Assembly: GCA_963575745.1 (NCBI GenBank)
Contig: CAUYUJ010000952.1
Location: 1-64,000 of the forward strand
Origin: Prorocentrum cordatum
Taxonomy: Eukaryota > Sar > Dinophyceae > Prorocentrales > Prorocentraceae
Length of the DNA stretch: 64,000 nucleotides
Reading direction: 5' to 3'
Below the pieces are notes generated by a model. It was given only the letters and a program-made list of their open reading frames with translations, was not told where the DNA came from and searched no databases. This document shows, in pieces, positions 20,978 to 29,432 of this stretch. Made by a program: the position numbers and the translations under genes. Every line of letters begins with the position of its first letter. Position 1 is the stretch's first letter.

Positions 20978-23470
20978 ATGTCCGAGGACATCAAGTCAGG
21001 CCCCCTGAATGATGCCGCCACGTTGCGCAGCCGCTATGCCTTGAAGGACTCCGAGGGCCAGCGGCTGAAGGCCAAAATTTCCTTGGAGGATATCTGCGCC
21101 CACCCGCAGAACAGAGGTGGGACGTACCCCTCCGCTGCCAGAGTGGTTAATCTCCTGTGTGGCATTCTGAAAGACAGGTTCCTCTTGAACGAGGCGCAGC
21201 ACGAAGCAGTGGTTGTTCAGGAACTCCCTGCGGGGAAGAAGGCCGATTACGAGCGCCTCCATGGCAGGCCGTGCACGGCGCACGCGGACCACAACTTGCA
21301 GAAAACGAAGTCCGTGGAGGCTCTACGCTCGGCGTACACAAGCTTGTCAACGTTCAACTACGGGGCGCTGAGCCACTGCACCCTAACCCTTGGTCTGCTG
21401 AACCTCAAGCACGGCGCAGTGTGGGTCATTCCCGAAGACCACAAAGGATGTGGTTTGGAGGAGTTCCAGACAGGTACAGGTGGTTCCTGGGATATCCCAA
21501 AAATGCGTCGCGCACCGAAGTTCACAGAACTCATGGACGTGCTCGATAACGGTTTGCTTTGCGAGGTGCTCTCGTGGGAAATTCACTTCGATGCCGTCTT
21601 CGCGCAAGGCCCCGCGATCATTTCCGCGGCCCTGAACGACCCACAGGGAAAAGGTGTGACCTCTCACGAAATCGAGGTCCTGACGTCCGTCGCTGATTTC
21701 GTCGCCACCGCAGCAGCGGCGGGCAAGAAAGCATCGCGCGGATCTGAGACAGGACACCCCGTGAATATCTCGTACGACACTGTTCTCAAGGCTTGCGCGC
21801 AACGACATCCCGAGTACGCCAAGGCCAAATGGTTCGAGGACATGTTTACTTTCGTCATCAACGTGGGGGCCGCATCAGGGCAGCTCATACCGCAAATTCT
21901 AGATTATGATCGACGTTGGGTGGATCACAAAATACGTTCCCTGGCACCAGCCACCTGGGGCGTTCTCAACCAACTCCCCATAGATTGTCCCCATGTGAAG
22001 GTAGCCCTTGTCATGAGGGCGCACTCGCAAGAGCCGAGGTGCGGACAATGCCCCGCGCCGGAAACGGCTTGGGGACACAGCGAGGGCAACAGTCGGATAC
22101 AGGAGCTCAATTCTTTGTTGGGGTATGTCCGTCGCACATTGGCCCCCGCAGCAGCGGAGGCCCACGGGGAGGAGAAGAGCGCGACTTTGACCGCGGGGGC
22201 GGTTCTGATTGCGACGGACACCTTCTACCAGGCGTACGTAAGGGTGAAGGCTAACAAACCTCGTCTGGAGGCAGTTGTGGAGGCCGTGTGCGAGACAGTG
22301 CGTCCGTACTATGCTGAAGTACGCGAGGCCTGGCAGAAAATGGAAAAGAACGCACAGAAAGAGTTCCCGCTCCCTCCTGCGCCGTGGACCGACAAGTTGC
22401 CCGCGGCCCCCGAGAAACCCGCTGGCCCTCGCAGCAGCGGAGGTGGCGAGGGCTCTCGCCCGCAGCCAGTATTGATAGAGTTCAACGAAGAAGACAAGCC
22501 TCTGAACAGGCAGATGTCTGAAGTGTCCAAGCCCGTGAACAGCCTGATGGTGGTCCCAGTGAAATCGTGGCACGCTTCGGCTCCGTCTGGCAATCTCGAC
22601 ACAGACAGGTGGCACCAAGCAAGCATCGCGGAAGTCATGACTGGCTTCCATCGTCACGCGGACACTTGCGCCCAACCCGTCCAGATGCAATATGACGTTC
22701 AAGCCAAGAGTGTCCATGTGGTGGCTACTGGGGACATCGCCGAGGGGAAACTGATGCTCTTCCCTTGCTGCCCCACCGCGAAGATTTTCCCGAAAGTCTC
22801 GAGCAATCCGCGGGCAGTGGAGGTGCTAGTCGGTGAGAAACGTCCGACTCCTGTCGAGAAAATGGAAACATATTGGGCACAACCTGATTTCAAATTACCA
22901 GAGCTGGAGCTCAAGCCCGCGCCGCAGGAAGCGGCCTCCGCAGCAGCGGGGGCTGCGCAGGGCGAGGCGCCCGCGGGTCCGCAGCTCGACGAGGCGGCCC
23001 CCGCAGCAGCGGCGCCTGCACAGGGCGAGGCCGAACAGGAAGAGAATCCGTACCAGTTTAAGTTCGGAGGTACCGAGTCCTTGCACTTCTTTTGGGGAGT
23101 TGAGAGGATGACACCAGAAGAACTTGCCCGAGCCCAGCTAGTGCAGGGACAGGAGCACTGGAAGTCCAACGTTGCACTTCAACCGCACGAGTTCCAGACT
23201 ATGACAAAGTGCCAACCAGGCGCCCCCCTCCGCGTCTGCAGCGTGCTTGTCCCGTGCATGCACAACGCGGTGCCGCTGGTGCGCGGAGATCGGCTGATGC
23301 TGCAGATCACAAAGGAGAAGAGGGCCACCGACACCCAAAAGGAGAAGCAGGCATGGCAAAAGGAGCAGAAAGAGCAGGAGAAGAAACGGAAGAAGGACGC
23401 CGAGGAGGGACGGAAAACCCCCAAGAGCGGCAAGATGACAATCCCTGGCCAGGGGGCCCACTTCGTGTGA
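20978..23470 (+). CDS. Large orphan cargo protein (830 aa)
   Basis: ATG 20978 to TGA 23470, uninterrupted. I recognise no family. Residues 1-300 are dense and globular-looking (RVVNLLCGILKDRFLLNEAQ; TFNYGALSHCTLTLGLLNLK; AKAKWFEDMFTFVINVGAAS). Residues 320-355 (TWGVLNQLPIDCPHVKVALV) are the source of, or share a source with, the DNA fragment at 15540-15635. Helical segments around 420-480 surround hairpin-encoded PAAAE. A second globular part (about 530-640) contains KSVHVVATGDIAEGKLMLF, which weakly recalls the start of a SET domain, but I do not claim it. The C-terminus is a Lys/Glu-rich helix (about 785-820). It is one of the longest genes in the element and likely important to it. Confidence 0.65.
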   Translation: MSEDIKSGPLNDAATLRSRYALKDSEGQRLKAKISLEDICAHPQNRGGTYPSAARVVNLLCGILKDRFLLNEAQHEAVVVQELPAGKKADYERLHGRPCTAHADHNLQKTKSVEALRSAYTSLSTFNYGALSHCTLTLGLLNLKHGAVWVIPEDHKGCGLEEFQTGTGGSWDIPKMRRAPKFTELMDVLDNGLLCEVLSWEIHFDAVFAQGPAIISAALNDPQGKGVTSHEIEVLTSVADFVATAAAAGKKASRGSETGHPVNISYDTVLKACAQRHPEYAKAKWFEDMFTFVINVGAASGQLIPQILDYDRRWVDHKIRSLAPATWGVLNQLPIDCPHVKVALVMRAHSQEPRCGQCPAPETAWGHSEGNSRIQELNSLLGYVRRTLAPAAAEAHGEEKSATLTAGAVLIATDTFYQAYVRVKANKPRLEAVVEAVCETVRPYYAEVREAWQKMEKNAQKEFPLPPAPWTDKLPAAPEKPAGPRSSGGGEGSRPQPVLIEFNEEDKPLNRQMSEVSKPVNSLMVVPVKSWHASAPSGNLDTDRWHQASIAEVMTGFHRHADTCAQPVQMQYDVQAKSVHVVATGDIAEGKLMLFPCCPTAKIFPKVSSNPRAVEVLVGEKRPTPVEKMETYWAQPDFKLPELELKPAPQEAASAAAGAAQGEAPAGPQLDEAAPAAAAPAQGEAEQEENPYQFKFGGTESLHFFWGVERMTPEELARAQLVQGQEHWKSNVALQPHEFQTMTKCQPGAPLRVCSVLVPCMHNAVPLVRGDRLMLQITKEKRATDTQKEKQAWQKEQKEQEKKRKKDAEEGRKTPKSGKMTIPGQGAHFV

Positions 23471-24529
23471 TCCCGCCGCAGCAGCGGAGGGTGCGCGAAA
23501 CGGAGCGGCAGATGACAGCGGCCGATGATCCACCCGTCGCAGCCCGCAGCCGTCAGCTGGAGGGGAGGAGGAAAAGGGCGGGGAGAGGAGGTCGAAGAGG
23601 GAGGGGGGAGGGGGGCAGCAGAAACAGCACAAGACAGGGATGGGAGAGGTCACGCATCAGCCGCAGTAGCGTCGGTGGTACGTCAATTTTCATGGCGGCG
23701 CGGCGGCCGCTGAGAAATGGAGCAAGTGCGAGGGCCTGCAAATGCGGAAAATGTGAGTGCCTCTCGTCCCCTCCCCTCCTCTTCCTCCATGAGATCTCTC
23801 TCCTGGTGCATATCCCCTGCCAGGTCTCGTCCTGCTCCTCTCCCTCTATGTTCGTCCTGCCCTCCCCTCGCGCCTCGCCTCCGTCTCCGTCCCCCCTCGT
23901 CCGTTCCCGCCTCCCTCCCGTGTCCTGTTTTCCTCTCTCCGTGCTCATCGTCCTGCTCATCGTCCTGCCGTCCTGTTCGCGGGGCGCTCTGTGGGACAGG
24001 GGGGCGGTCGAAGCACACAAGGCCGAACCCCTCTGTGACAGAGGGGCTCCCGCGCTTTTCCGCCCGAGCCCCTCTGTGACAGAGGGGCTCCCGCGCTTTT
24101 CCGCCCGAGCCCCTCTGTGACAGAGGGGCTCGGGCGGAAAAGCGCGGAGCCCCTCTGTCACAGAGGGGGTCTGGGGTCGTGCGTTTCCGCGCGCCCTCCT
24201 CTGTGAAACAGGGGTGGTCGTTCGATCAGGACGCCCCCCCCTGTGGGACAGAGGGTCGGTCAGAGCACACAAGGCCCCCCCTCAAGGGGCAGAGGAGCGG
24301 TCAAGGGACAGGGAAGGCAGCTGTGCTCGTTCGGAGAGAAGGAGGGGGATGGGTTGGATGAGATGGAAAGAAGCTCGTGGAGGGAGCATGATGCGGATGA
24401 GGAGTAGGAGGATCTGTTCGAGACGAGGAGTCCGCTTTCCATAGCCGTTTTCAGGCGGTTCACTTGTGAGGGGGGCCGACACCTAGGACGCGCGCGCCTT
24501 CGCAGCAGCGGGGGCTTGCGCACGGCGGC
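23471..24529. repeat. Spacer duplication B, copy 2, and central hairpin array
   Basis: The hairpin at 23475 is followed by the copy of the 15280-15510 block (23620-23825) and a pyrimidine-rich stretch to 23985. The central array of CCCCTCTGTGACAGAGGGG follows. 24365-24520 is shared with 26250-26388 as the 5' flank of the duplicated orphan gene. Confidence 0.8.
23986..24300. repeat. Central CCCTCTGTGACAGAGGG array with a 68-bp palindrome
   Basis: CCCCTCTGTGACAGAGGGG at 24028, 24069 and 24110, and a TCA-loop copy at about 24150, with 41-bp spacing. Degenerate copies lie at about 23986, 24194 and 24236. The interval 24086-24153 is a near-perfect palindrome centred on the third copy, with arms containing GCGCTTTTCCGCCCGAG. 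It is the same hairpin as at both ends of the element, here in the middle. Confidence 0.9.
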
Positions 24530-25487
24530 ATGAAACGCAAGGCAGAGGACACATGGCGGGAGGTCGCTGTCGGGAAAGCAGCGCGCCAAGATGGCGCGAG
24601 CATGGGGGGTGCTCTGCGTGACGGGCGGGCTGTGCCGAAATCACGAGGGAGCAGCGGGATTTGCTCTGGAATGCGAGGAGCGCTGTGTTGTCTTGGGCGG
24701 CGAGATGAGCATAGAAGCCTTCGTGCCCGTCGGAAAGCACCGCCTGTGGATGCTCAGAGCGGTCGGTGGCCACAGTGCCGTGAAGGGCGCCTTGAGCGAA
24801 ACAAACTTGTTAGAACAATTGTATGAGAAGCTTCGCGCTGGAGAAGGATACAACGTGGATGAAGCGGCGACTCCTGTGAAAGAGGCCCCCGCAGCAGCGG
24901 GGGTTGCAGCAGGGCCCCCCGCAGCAGCGGGAGAAAAAGGTCGGGGTCCCATGGCGGATCTCCCTGGCACCGCCAAGGCCGCATCGAAAGCGAAGAAAAC
25001 CCCTGAGAAACAGAAAGGGTTTCCTCGAGGCACGCTCTGCAGAGTAACCGTGCCGATGTCTCCTAAGCCAGATGAGGCCGACACGAAAGAGGTTTGTGTG
25101 CATGAGAACAGATATGGGCAACTACTCGTTCAGAGTCAGGACCTGCCTTGGCTTCTGCATTACCTGTACGAGGAGAGCCAGGGCAAAAGCGCCCCCGAAC
25201 CCAACGACGACGACGAGGACGACGCTTTGGACGAGAAGCGCCCGTGGACCACCAGGTGGTGCCCGTCTGGGACGTGGACACTGGAGGTCAAAGGAGGGCC
25301 AATGGCAGGCCGAACATGGGCCTCCAGGATTCTGGATCTGAACGAGGAGAAATGGTCCACAGGCGTGGCGTTGACGGAAGTGACGACGCCCTTGAAACAG
25401 CCCACCCGTGCGCAGCAAACGCAGGTTCTTCTAGCGTTCTTGGAGGACGTGGTCCAGAAAGCCATCAAACAGGACACAAAGCAGTGA
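24530..25487 (+). CDS. Orphan cargo gene X, copy 1, with an apparent 1-base frameshift near its 5' end
   Basis: The start MKRKAEDTWREVAVGKAARQ at 24530 aligns with copy 2 (26390), but the frame changes at a run of six G (24604-24609); copy 2 has five. After the shift, the frame from 24591 to 25487 (298 aa if started at ATG 24591) runs to a natural stop. It contains GGLCRNHEGAAGFALECEER, FVPVGKHRLWMLRAVGG, an Ala-rich section with two hairpins, and an acidic stretch (NDDDEDDALDEK). No family is recognised. Either the internal ATG is used, the extra G is an assembly error, or the gene is lightly damaged. Its 3' part is the only complete one. Confidence 0.55.
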
Positions 25488-25761
25488 TGCCTTCGTTATC
25501 CGCTCGCTGGCGCGCGCCGCAGCAGCGGCGCGCTGACCGCTACAACGGCTTTTTTTGTGCAAGCAGACTCGGTGTGTGCACCGCGCCAGCGGCGCGCTGA
25601 CCGCTGAGGTGGATGCCTGCGGGTTCCTGTCGACTGGACAGGGGTTAGGGCGCGCGCGGGGGGTCGCGAGCCTGCGGCTCTCCAGCGCTCGCGCGCTAGA
25701 GGACAAAAAGGAACTCGCGGAATCTGGCGAGGACGGGGCGGAGGGGTTGGGACCAGTAGGA

Positions 25762-25797
<36 letters not shown>

Positions 25798-25849
25798 GAG
25801 CAACAGCAGCAGCAACATCACACTAGCAGCACCGACAGGAGGATCATTG
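25488..25849. other. Spacer with hairpin and microsatellites
   Basis: GCGCGCCGCAGCAGCGGCGCGC at about 25513 is followed by CTGACCGCT. A near copy at about 25580-25600 reads GCGCCAGCGGCGCGCTGACC, as though the hairpin were shortened there. G-run, GGA and CAG/CAA microsatellites occupy 25765-25815. Confidence 0.6.
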
Positions 25850-26245
25850 CGAGGATGCGGCCGTTTGCTTGCCCTGCGGCGCTGGGCTCGAGACAAGAGG
25901 GCGGCCGCGTGCGCGCGCGCATGGCTTCGGCATCATGGCCGCCGCAGCCGCTCCGCCCCCAGACCCAGGCGACGCTCGCCCTGCAAACGCGCCTCTGCGG
26001 GTCGGGCACGACCGCGAGGTCAACGAATGTGGAGTTTTTATAGCAACAAGACAAAACTAAAGACCCCGACAGAGTGCTCATGAATCCACGGAAACTACAG
26101 AGACCAATATTCGGATTCGGGTAATTACGTTATGCGCCGCAGCAGCGGCGCGGCTTGCCATTATGAATATGGCAAACGCACATGGAAGAATATTCATTTA
26201 TGCTCGCAGTGGCCGTGGGAAAGCGACCACAAGAAGTGGTTAGGT
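25850..26245 (+). pseudogene. 5' fragment of gene Y (OTU-motif gene), decayed
   Basis: About 390 bp match 27727-28120, covering the 5' flank and roughly the first 110 codons of gene Y. It is interrupted by small indels and a premature stop (TTTTTATAGCAAC replaces the TTTTGGTACC region), and it has an extra TAATTACG before the shared hairpin at 26136. It ends where the 5' flank of gene X copy 2 begins. Confidence 0.8.
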
Positions 26246-26389
26246 TTTGGAGTCCGATGAGAAGTAGGAGGATTTGTTCGAGACGAGGAGTCCGCTTTCC
26301 ATAGCCGTTTTCAGGCGGATCACCAGTGAGGGGAGTTGACACCTAGAACGCGGGCGCCTTCGCAGCAGCGAGGGCTTGCGCGCGGCGGC

Positions 26390-26927
26390 ATGAAACGCAA
26401 GGCATCGGAAACATGGCGGGATGTCGTTATCGGGAAAGCAGCGCGCCAAGATGACGCGAGCATGGGGGTGCTCTGCGCGACGGGCGGACTGTGCCGAAGT
26501 CACGAGGGGGCATCGGGATTTGCTCTGGAATTTGAGGAGCGCTATGTTCCCTTTGGCGGCGAGGAAAGCCTAGAAGCCTTCGTGCCCGTCGGAAAGCACC
26601 GCCTGTGCATGCTCAAGGTGGTCCGTGGTCTCAGCGCCGTGAAGGGCGCCTTGAACGAAACGACAATGTTAGAGCAAGTGCTTGGGAAGCTTCGCGTCGG
26701 AGAAGGAGACAACGTGGATGAAGCGTCGACTCCTGTGAAAAACGCTTCCGCAGCAGCGGGGGTTGCAGCAGGATCTCCCGCAGCAGCGGGAGAAAAAGGT
26801 CGGGATCCCATGGCGGATCTCCTCGGAACCGTGAAGGGCGCATCGAAAGCGAAGCAGGTGGCGGCGCGTCGCCAACCAGAGAAAACCCCTGAGAAACAGA
26901 AAATATTGTCTCGAGGCACGCTCTGCC
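26390..26927 (+). pseudogene. Orphan cargo gene X, copy 2, truncated
   Basis: ATG 26390 starts MKRKASETWRDVVIGKAARQ, and the frame stays open through the region where copy 1 shifts (five G at 26464-26468). It matches copy 1 as far as SRGTLC near 26927, with a short internal insertion (VAARRQPE). Beyond that the sequence is unrelated, and the frame drifts into the TA-rich microsatellite. About 55% of the gene is present. Confidence 0.75.
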
Positions 26928-26984
26928 TCTCGCTCCGTGCGGTCGTCTTGGGCGGCGTCGGGCCTCCGCTGACTGATTACATGA

Positions 26985-27080
26985 TGCATATATGTATATA
27001 TTGTGTATGTATGGTGTGTCGACGTATATGTATGTACATACGTATATGTGTGTATTTATATATATGTATGTATATATAAC
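26985..27080. repeat. TA/TATG microsatellite
   Basis: TATG, TATA and TGTA-rich run, the most AT-rich patch inside the element. It adjoins the truncation point of gene X copy 2. Confidence 0.9.
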
Positions 27081-27812
27081 ACGGTCGCAGGGGCGTGGCC
27101 CGCGGCCCAGGGCGGGGCCCGAGACTCTGGGACAGGACATAGGGCCTCATCATCGTAGGATGCTCATCATTCTCATCATCGCCATGATGGGGGGGGGAGG
27201 AGGGGACAGCTACCAGCTGCGCGCTGGCGCCACCGCCGCTCCCCCGCGCCCGCCGGCGCATCCGCAGTGCGGCTGCGGGAGGGGCTGCGCCTCAATTCCT
27301 GCAGAGGCGGCCTGCAGGAATGTTGCACTTTTGGCGTCTAGTACAAACGCCCGAGCGGCCCGCTTTTTTGGGGGGGGGCTCTTGCTTCACGGTGGAAGAG
27401 GAGACTATCATCATCCCCCGTGCCGCGTTCGCCTTCCCTCGACGACGACGTCGACGACTTCCTACATTCTGGCTTTGTTTTCTGGGGAGTGTTCTCGGAG
27501 TCGTTCGGGGCGTTCGCTCGTGTGCGCATGCTTCTGAGTTTTCTGCGCGTCGTTCGGGCCGCTCGTCCTGGTGTGAGTCGTTCGGGCCCCTCCTCACCAG
27601 CCCATCTCACAGCAGCAACCCTCGCGAAGCATGCCGACGGTCGTGTTTTTTCAGGCGTGTGTCCGCTGGTCCCCGCATATCTCCCTTGTTCCTCGTTCCT
27701 CCCGCCCCCTTGTACATCCTCCTTGTGGGGGGATGCGGCCGTTTGCTTGCCCTGCAGCGCTGGGCTCGAGACCAGAGGGCGGCCGCGTGTGCGCGCGCAT
27801 GGCTTCGGCATC
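27081..27812. other. Spacer upstream of gene Y
   Basis: Contains CCTGCAGAGGCGGCCTGCAGG-like and GC-rich text, then a T/C-rich stretch (27430-27730) that may be a leader/trans-splice region. An upstream in-frame extension of gene Y exists but is pyrimidine-tract translation. Confidence 0.4.
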
Positions 27813-29300
27813 ATGGCAGCCGCAGCCGCTCCGCCTCCAGACCCAGGAGACGCTCGCCCTGCAAACGCGCCTCTGCGAGTCGGGCACGACCGCGAGGCCA
27901 ACGAATTTGTGGAGTTTTGGTACCAAGAAGACAAAAAGAAAGACCCCGACTTCGTGCTCATGAACCCACGGAAACTAAAGGGGACAATATTCGGATTCGG
28001 GTACGTTATGCGCCGCAGCAGCGGCGCGGCTTGCCATTATGACTCTGGCAGACGCATGTGTAAGAAGATTCATTTCTGCTCGCAGTGGCCGTGTCCCAGC
28101 GACCATCGTCTGGCGGACGGTTCCGTGGACTACAATAAGTGGTCAGACTTGCAAGCGCCCTGGCATTTAGTGCAATGCGCGGGCGGGTGGCCCGCAGGAG
28201 CGGGAGCCCCCGCAGCAGCGGAGGCGCCGGCCGAGGCGTGCGAGGCCCCTGCTGAAGCGGCAGCGGAGCCGTCGGTGGGCCCTGCTGAAGGCCCCGCAGC
28301 AGCGGGGCCGTCAGCGGAGGCGTGCGTGGCCCCTGCTGAAGTGGCAGCGGAGCCGTATGCGGGCTCTTCTGACGGCCCCGCAGCAGCGGGTGCGTCAGCG
28401 GAAGCGCGCGCGCCTCCTCCTGAAGTGGCGGCGGCGCCGTGCGCGTGCCCTTCTGCAGAGCCCGCCGCAGCGGAGGCGTCCGTAGGTCCTGCTGGCGCGC
28501 ATGGCGCCGACGCAATCGCCGAGGCCGCTTCCGCAGTGGAGTCTGCCTTGAAGGACTCCGCGGCAACAGCAGCTCTCTCAGCAAAGGAGGTTGCCCCTGT
28601 CGCTTTCCCCCAACCCGCCCCGCTTGCTGTTCGCGACGTAGCGGAACCCGTGCTTCCAGGGGCGGAAGTTGCTGCAGTTACCGCCTGTGAACAGACAGCC
28701 GCGACAGCAGGCGCTGCGGTTGCCCCTGCAGGCGCCCCCGCAGCAGCGGGGGCGCCTGCAGGGGCACTTTCAGAACAAGGCCAGAGGTGCTTCGAGAAAT
28801 TGATGAAGTTGTCGCGCAGTATTCGCGGAAGGCCGGGGGGAGGCCGAGAGTGGATAGGATATTCTGCTTTCGTAATCTTTGCGCTGTTGCGGAAGGTGCG
28901 CGTCTACGTGTGGGAAGGACGCAACAGAGTCGACCTTTGCAAAGCTGTCTTGCCGCCGTGGAAACTAGAGGAGTTAACCCGCGAGCCTGCGGTGGACGCG
29001 ATCGCGTGTTGCGCCGTCCCCCGAGACTCGGGGCCACCGGACTGGGCCCCCGTGTCGGAGGAGTATCCTTTGTTTCGATGCAATCATTTTATCGCAGGCG
29101 TCTCCACCGACTTTGTGGATTTCACGGGAGATGCTTCGACGGTGGACGGTTTCTATTCGGCTCTCGGTGTGTTCGTCGCGTCCACAGTCGCAGACGGGGA
29201 CTGCGGTTTGGATTGCATGTTGCAGATGACCCAGGAGGTTTCCACGCGAGAGTCTCGCAGGGAGCTCCGCCAGGACAGTTGCTCTCTCCGACCACCCTGA
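27813..29300 (+). CDS. Gene Y: cargo protein with Cys/His cluster and C-terminal OTU-like cysteine-protease motif
   Basis: 495 aa from ATG 27813. Residues 30-110 are conserved in the upstream fragment and include a Cys/His-rich cluster (CHYDSGRRMCKKIHFCSQWP) that might bind zinc. Residues 125-320 are Ala/Pro/Glu repeats (EAPAEACEAPAEAAAEP type) with several hairpins. Residues 325-460 are globular (WIGYSAFVIFALLRKVRVYV). Near the end, VADGDCGLDCMLQM (candidate catalytic Cys464) matches the Asp-Gly-Asp-Cys box that opens OTU deubiquitinase domains. The frame stops 31 residues later, before the expected catalytic His, so the domain is incomplete unless an unseen splice continues it. It precedes the transposase gene by 132 bp. 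Confidence 0.55.
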   Translation: MAAAAAPPPDPGDARPANAPLRVGHDREANEFVEFWYQEDKKKDPDFVLMNPRKLKGTIFGFGYVMRRSSGAACHYDSGRRMCKKIHFCSQWPCPSDHRLADGSVDYNKWSDLQAPWHLVQCAGGWPAGAGAPAAAEAPAEACEAPAEAAAEPSVGPAEGPAAAGPSAEACVAPAEVAAEPYAGSSDGPAAAGASAEARAPPPEVAAAPCACPSAEPAAAEASVGPAGAHGADAIAEAASAVESALKDSAATAALSAKEVAPVAFPQPAPLAVRDVAEPVLPGAEVAAVTACEQTAATAGAAVAPAGAPAAAGAPAGALSEQGQRCFEKLMKLSRSIRGRPGGGREWIGYSAFVIFALLRKVRVYVWEGRNRVDLCKAVLPPWKLEELTREPAVDAIACCAVPRDSGPPDWAPVSEEYPLFRCNHFIAGVSTDFVDFTGDASTVDGFYSALGVFVASTVADGDCGLDCMLQMTQEVSTRESRRELRQDSCSLRPP

Positions 29301-29432
29301 TCCTTCGCTTCCATCTCTGCTGCCCCCACATGCTCTTCCCCTCCTTGTCTCCCCATTTTGCCTTCATGCCTCTCCCATCCCGCCCTTCTCTCCCCTCGTG
29401 CCCTCCCCACCGAGTCTCCTTGCCCCTCCTCC
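29301..29432 (+). promoter_or_regulatory. Pyrimidine-rich leader of the transposase gene
   Basis: A T/C-rich tract (CTTCCATCTCTGCTGCCCCC and onward) reaches almost to the transposase ATG. It fits the trans-splice acceptor pattern seen before other genes here (inference). Confidence 0.35.

Noticed and set aside
22690-22800. SET-domain methyltransferase in the 830-aa protein
   Set aside because: Only a short VVATGDIAEGKLMLF-like phrase is similar; the later catalytic motifs of SET domains were not found.
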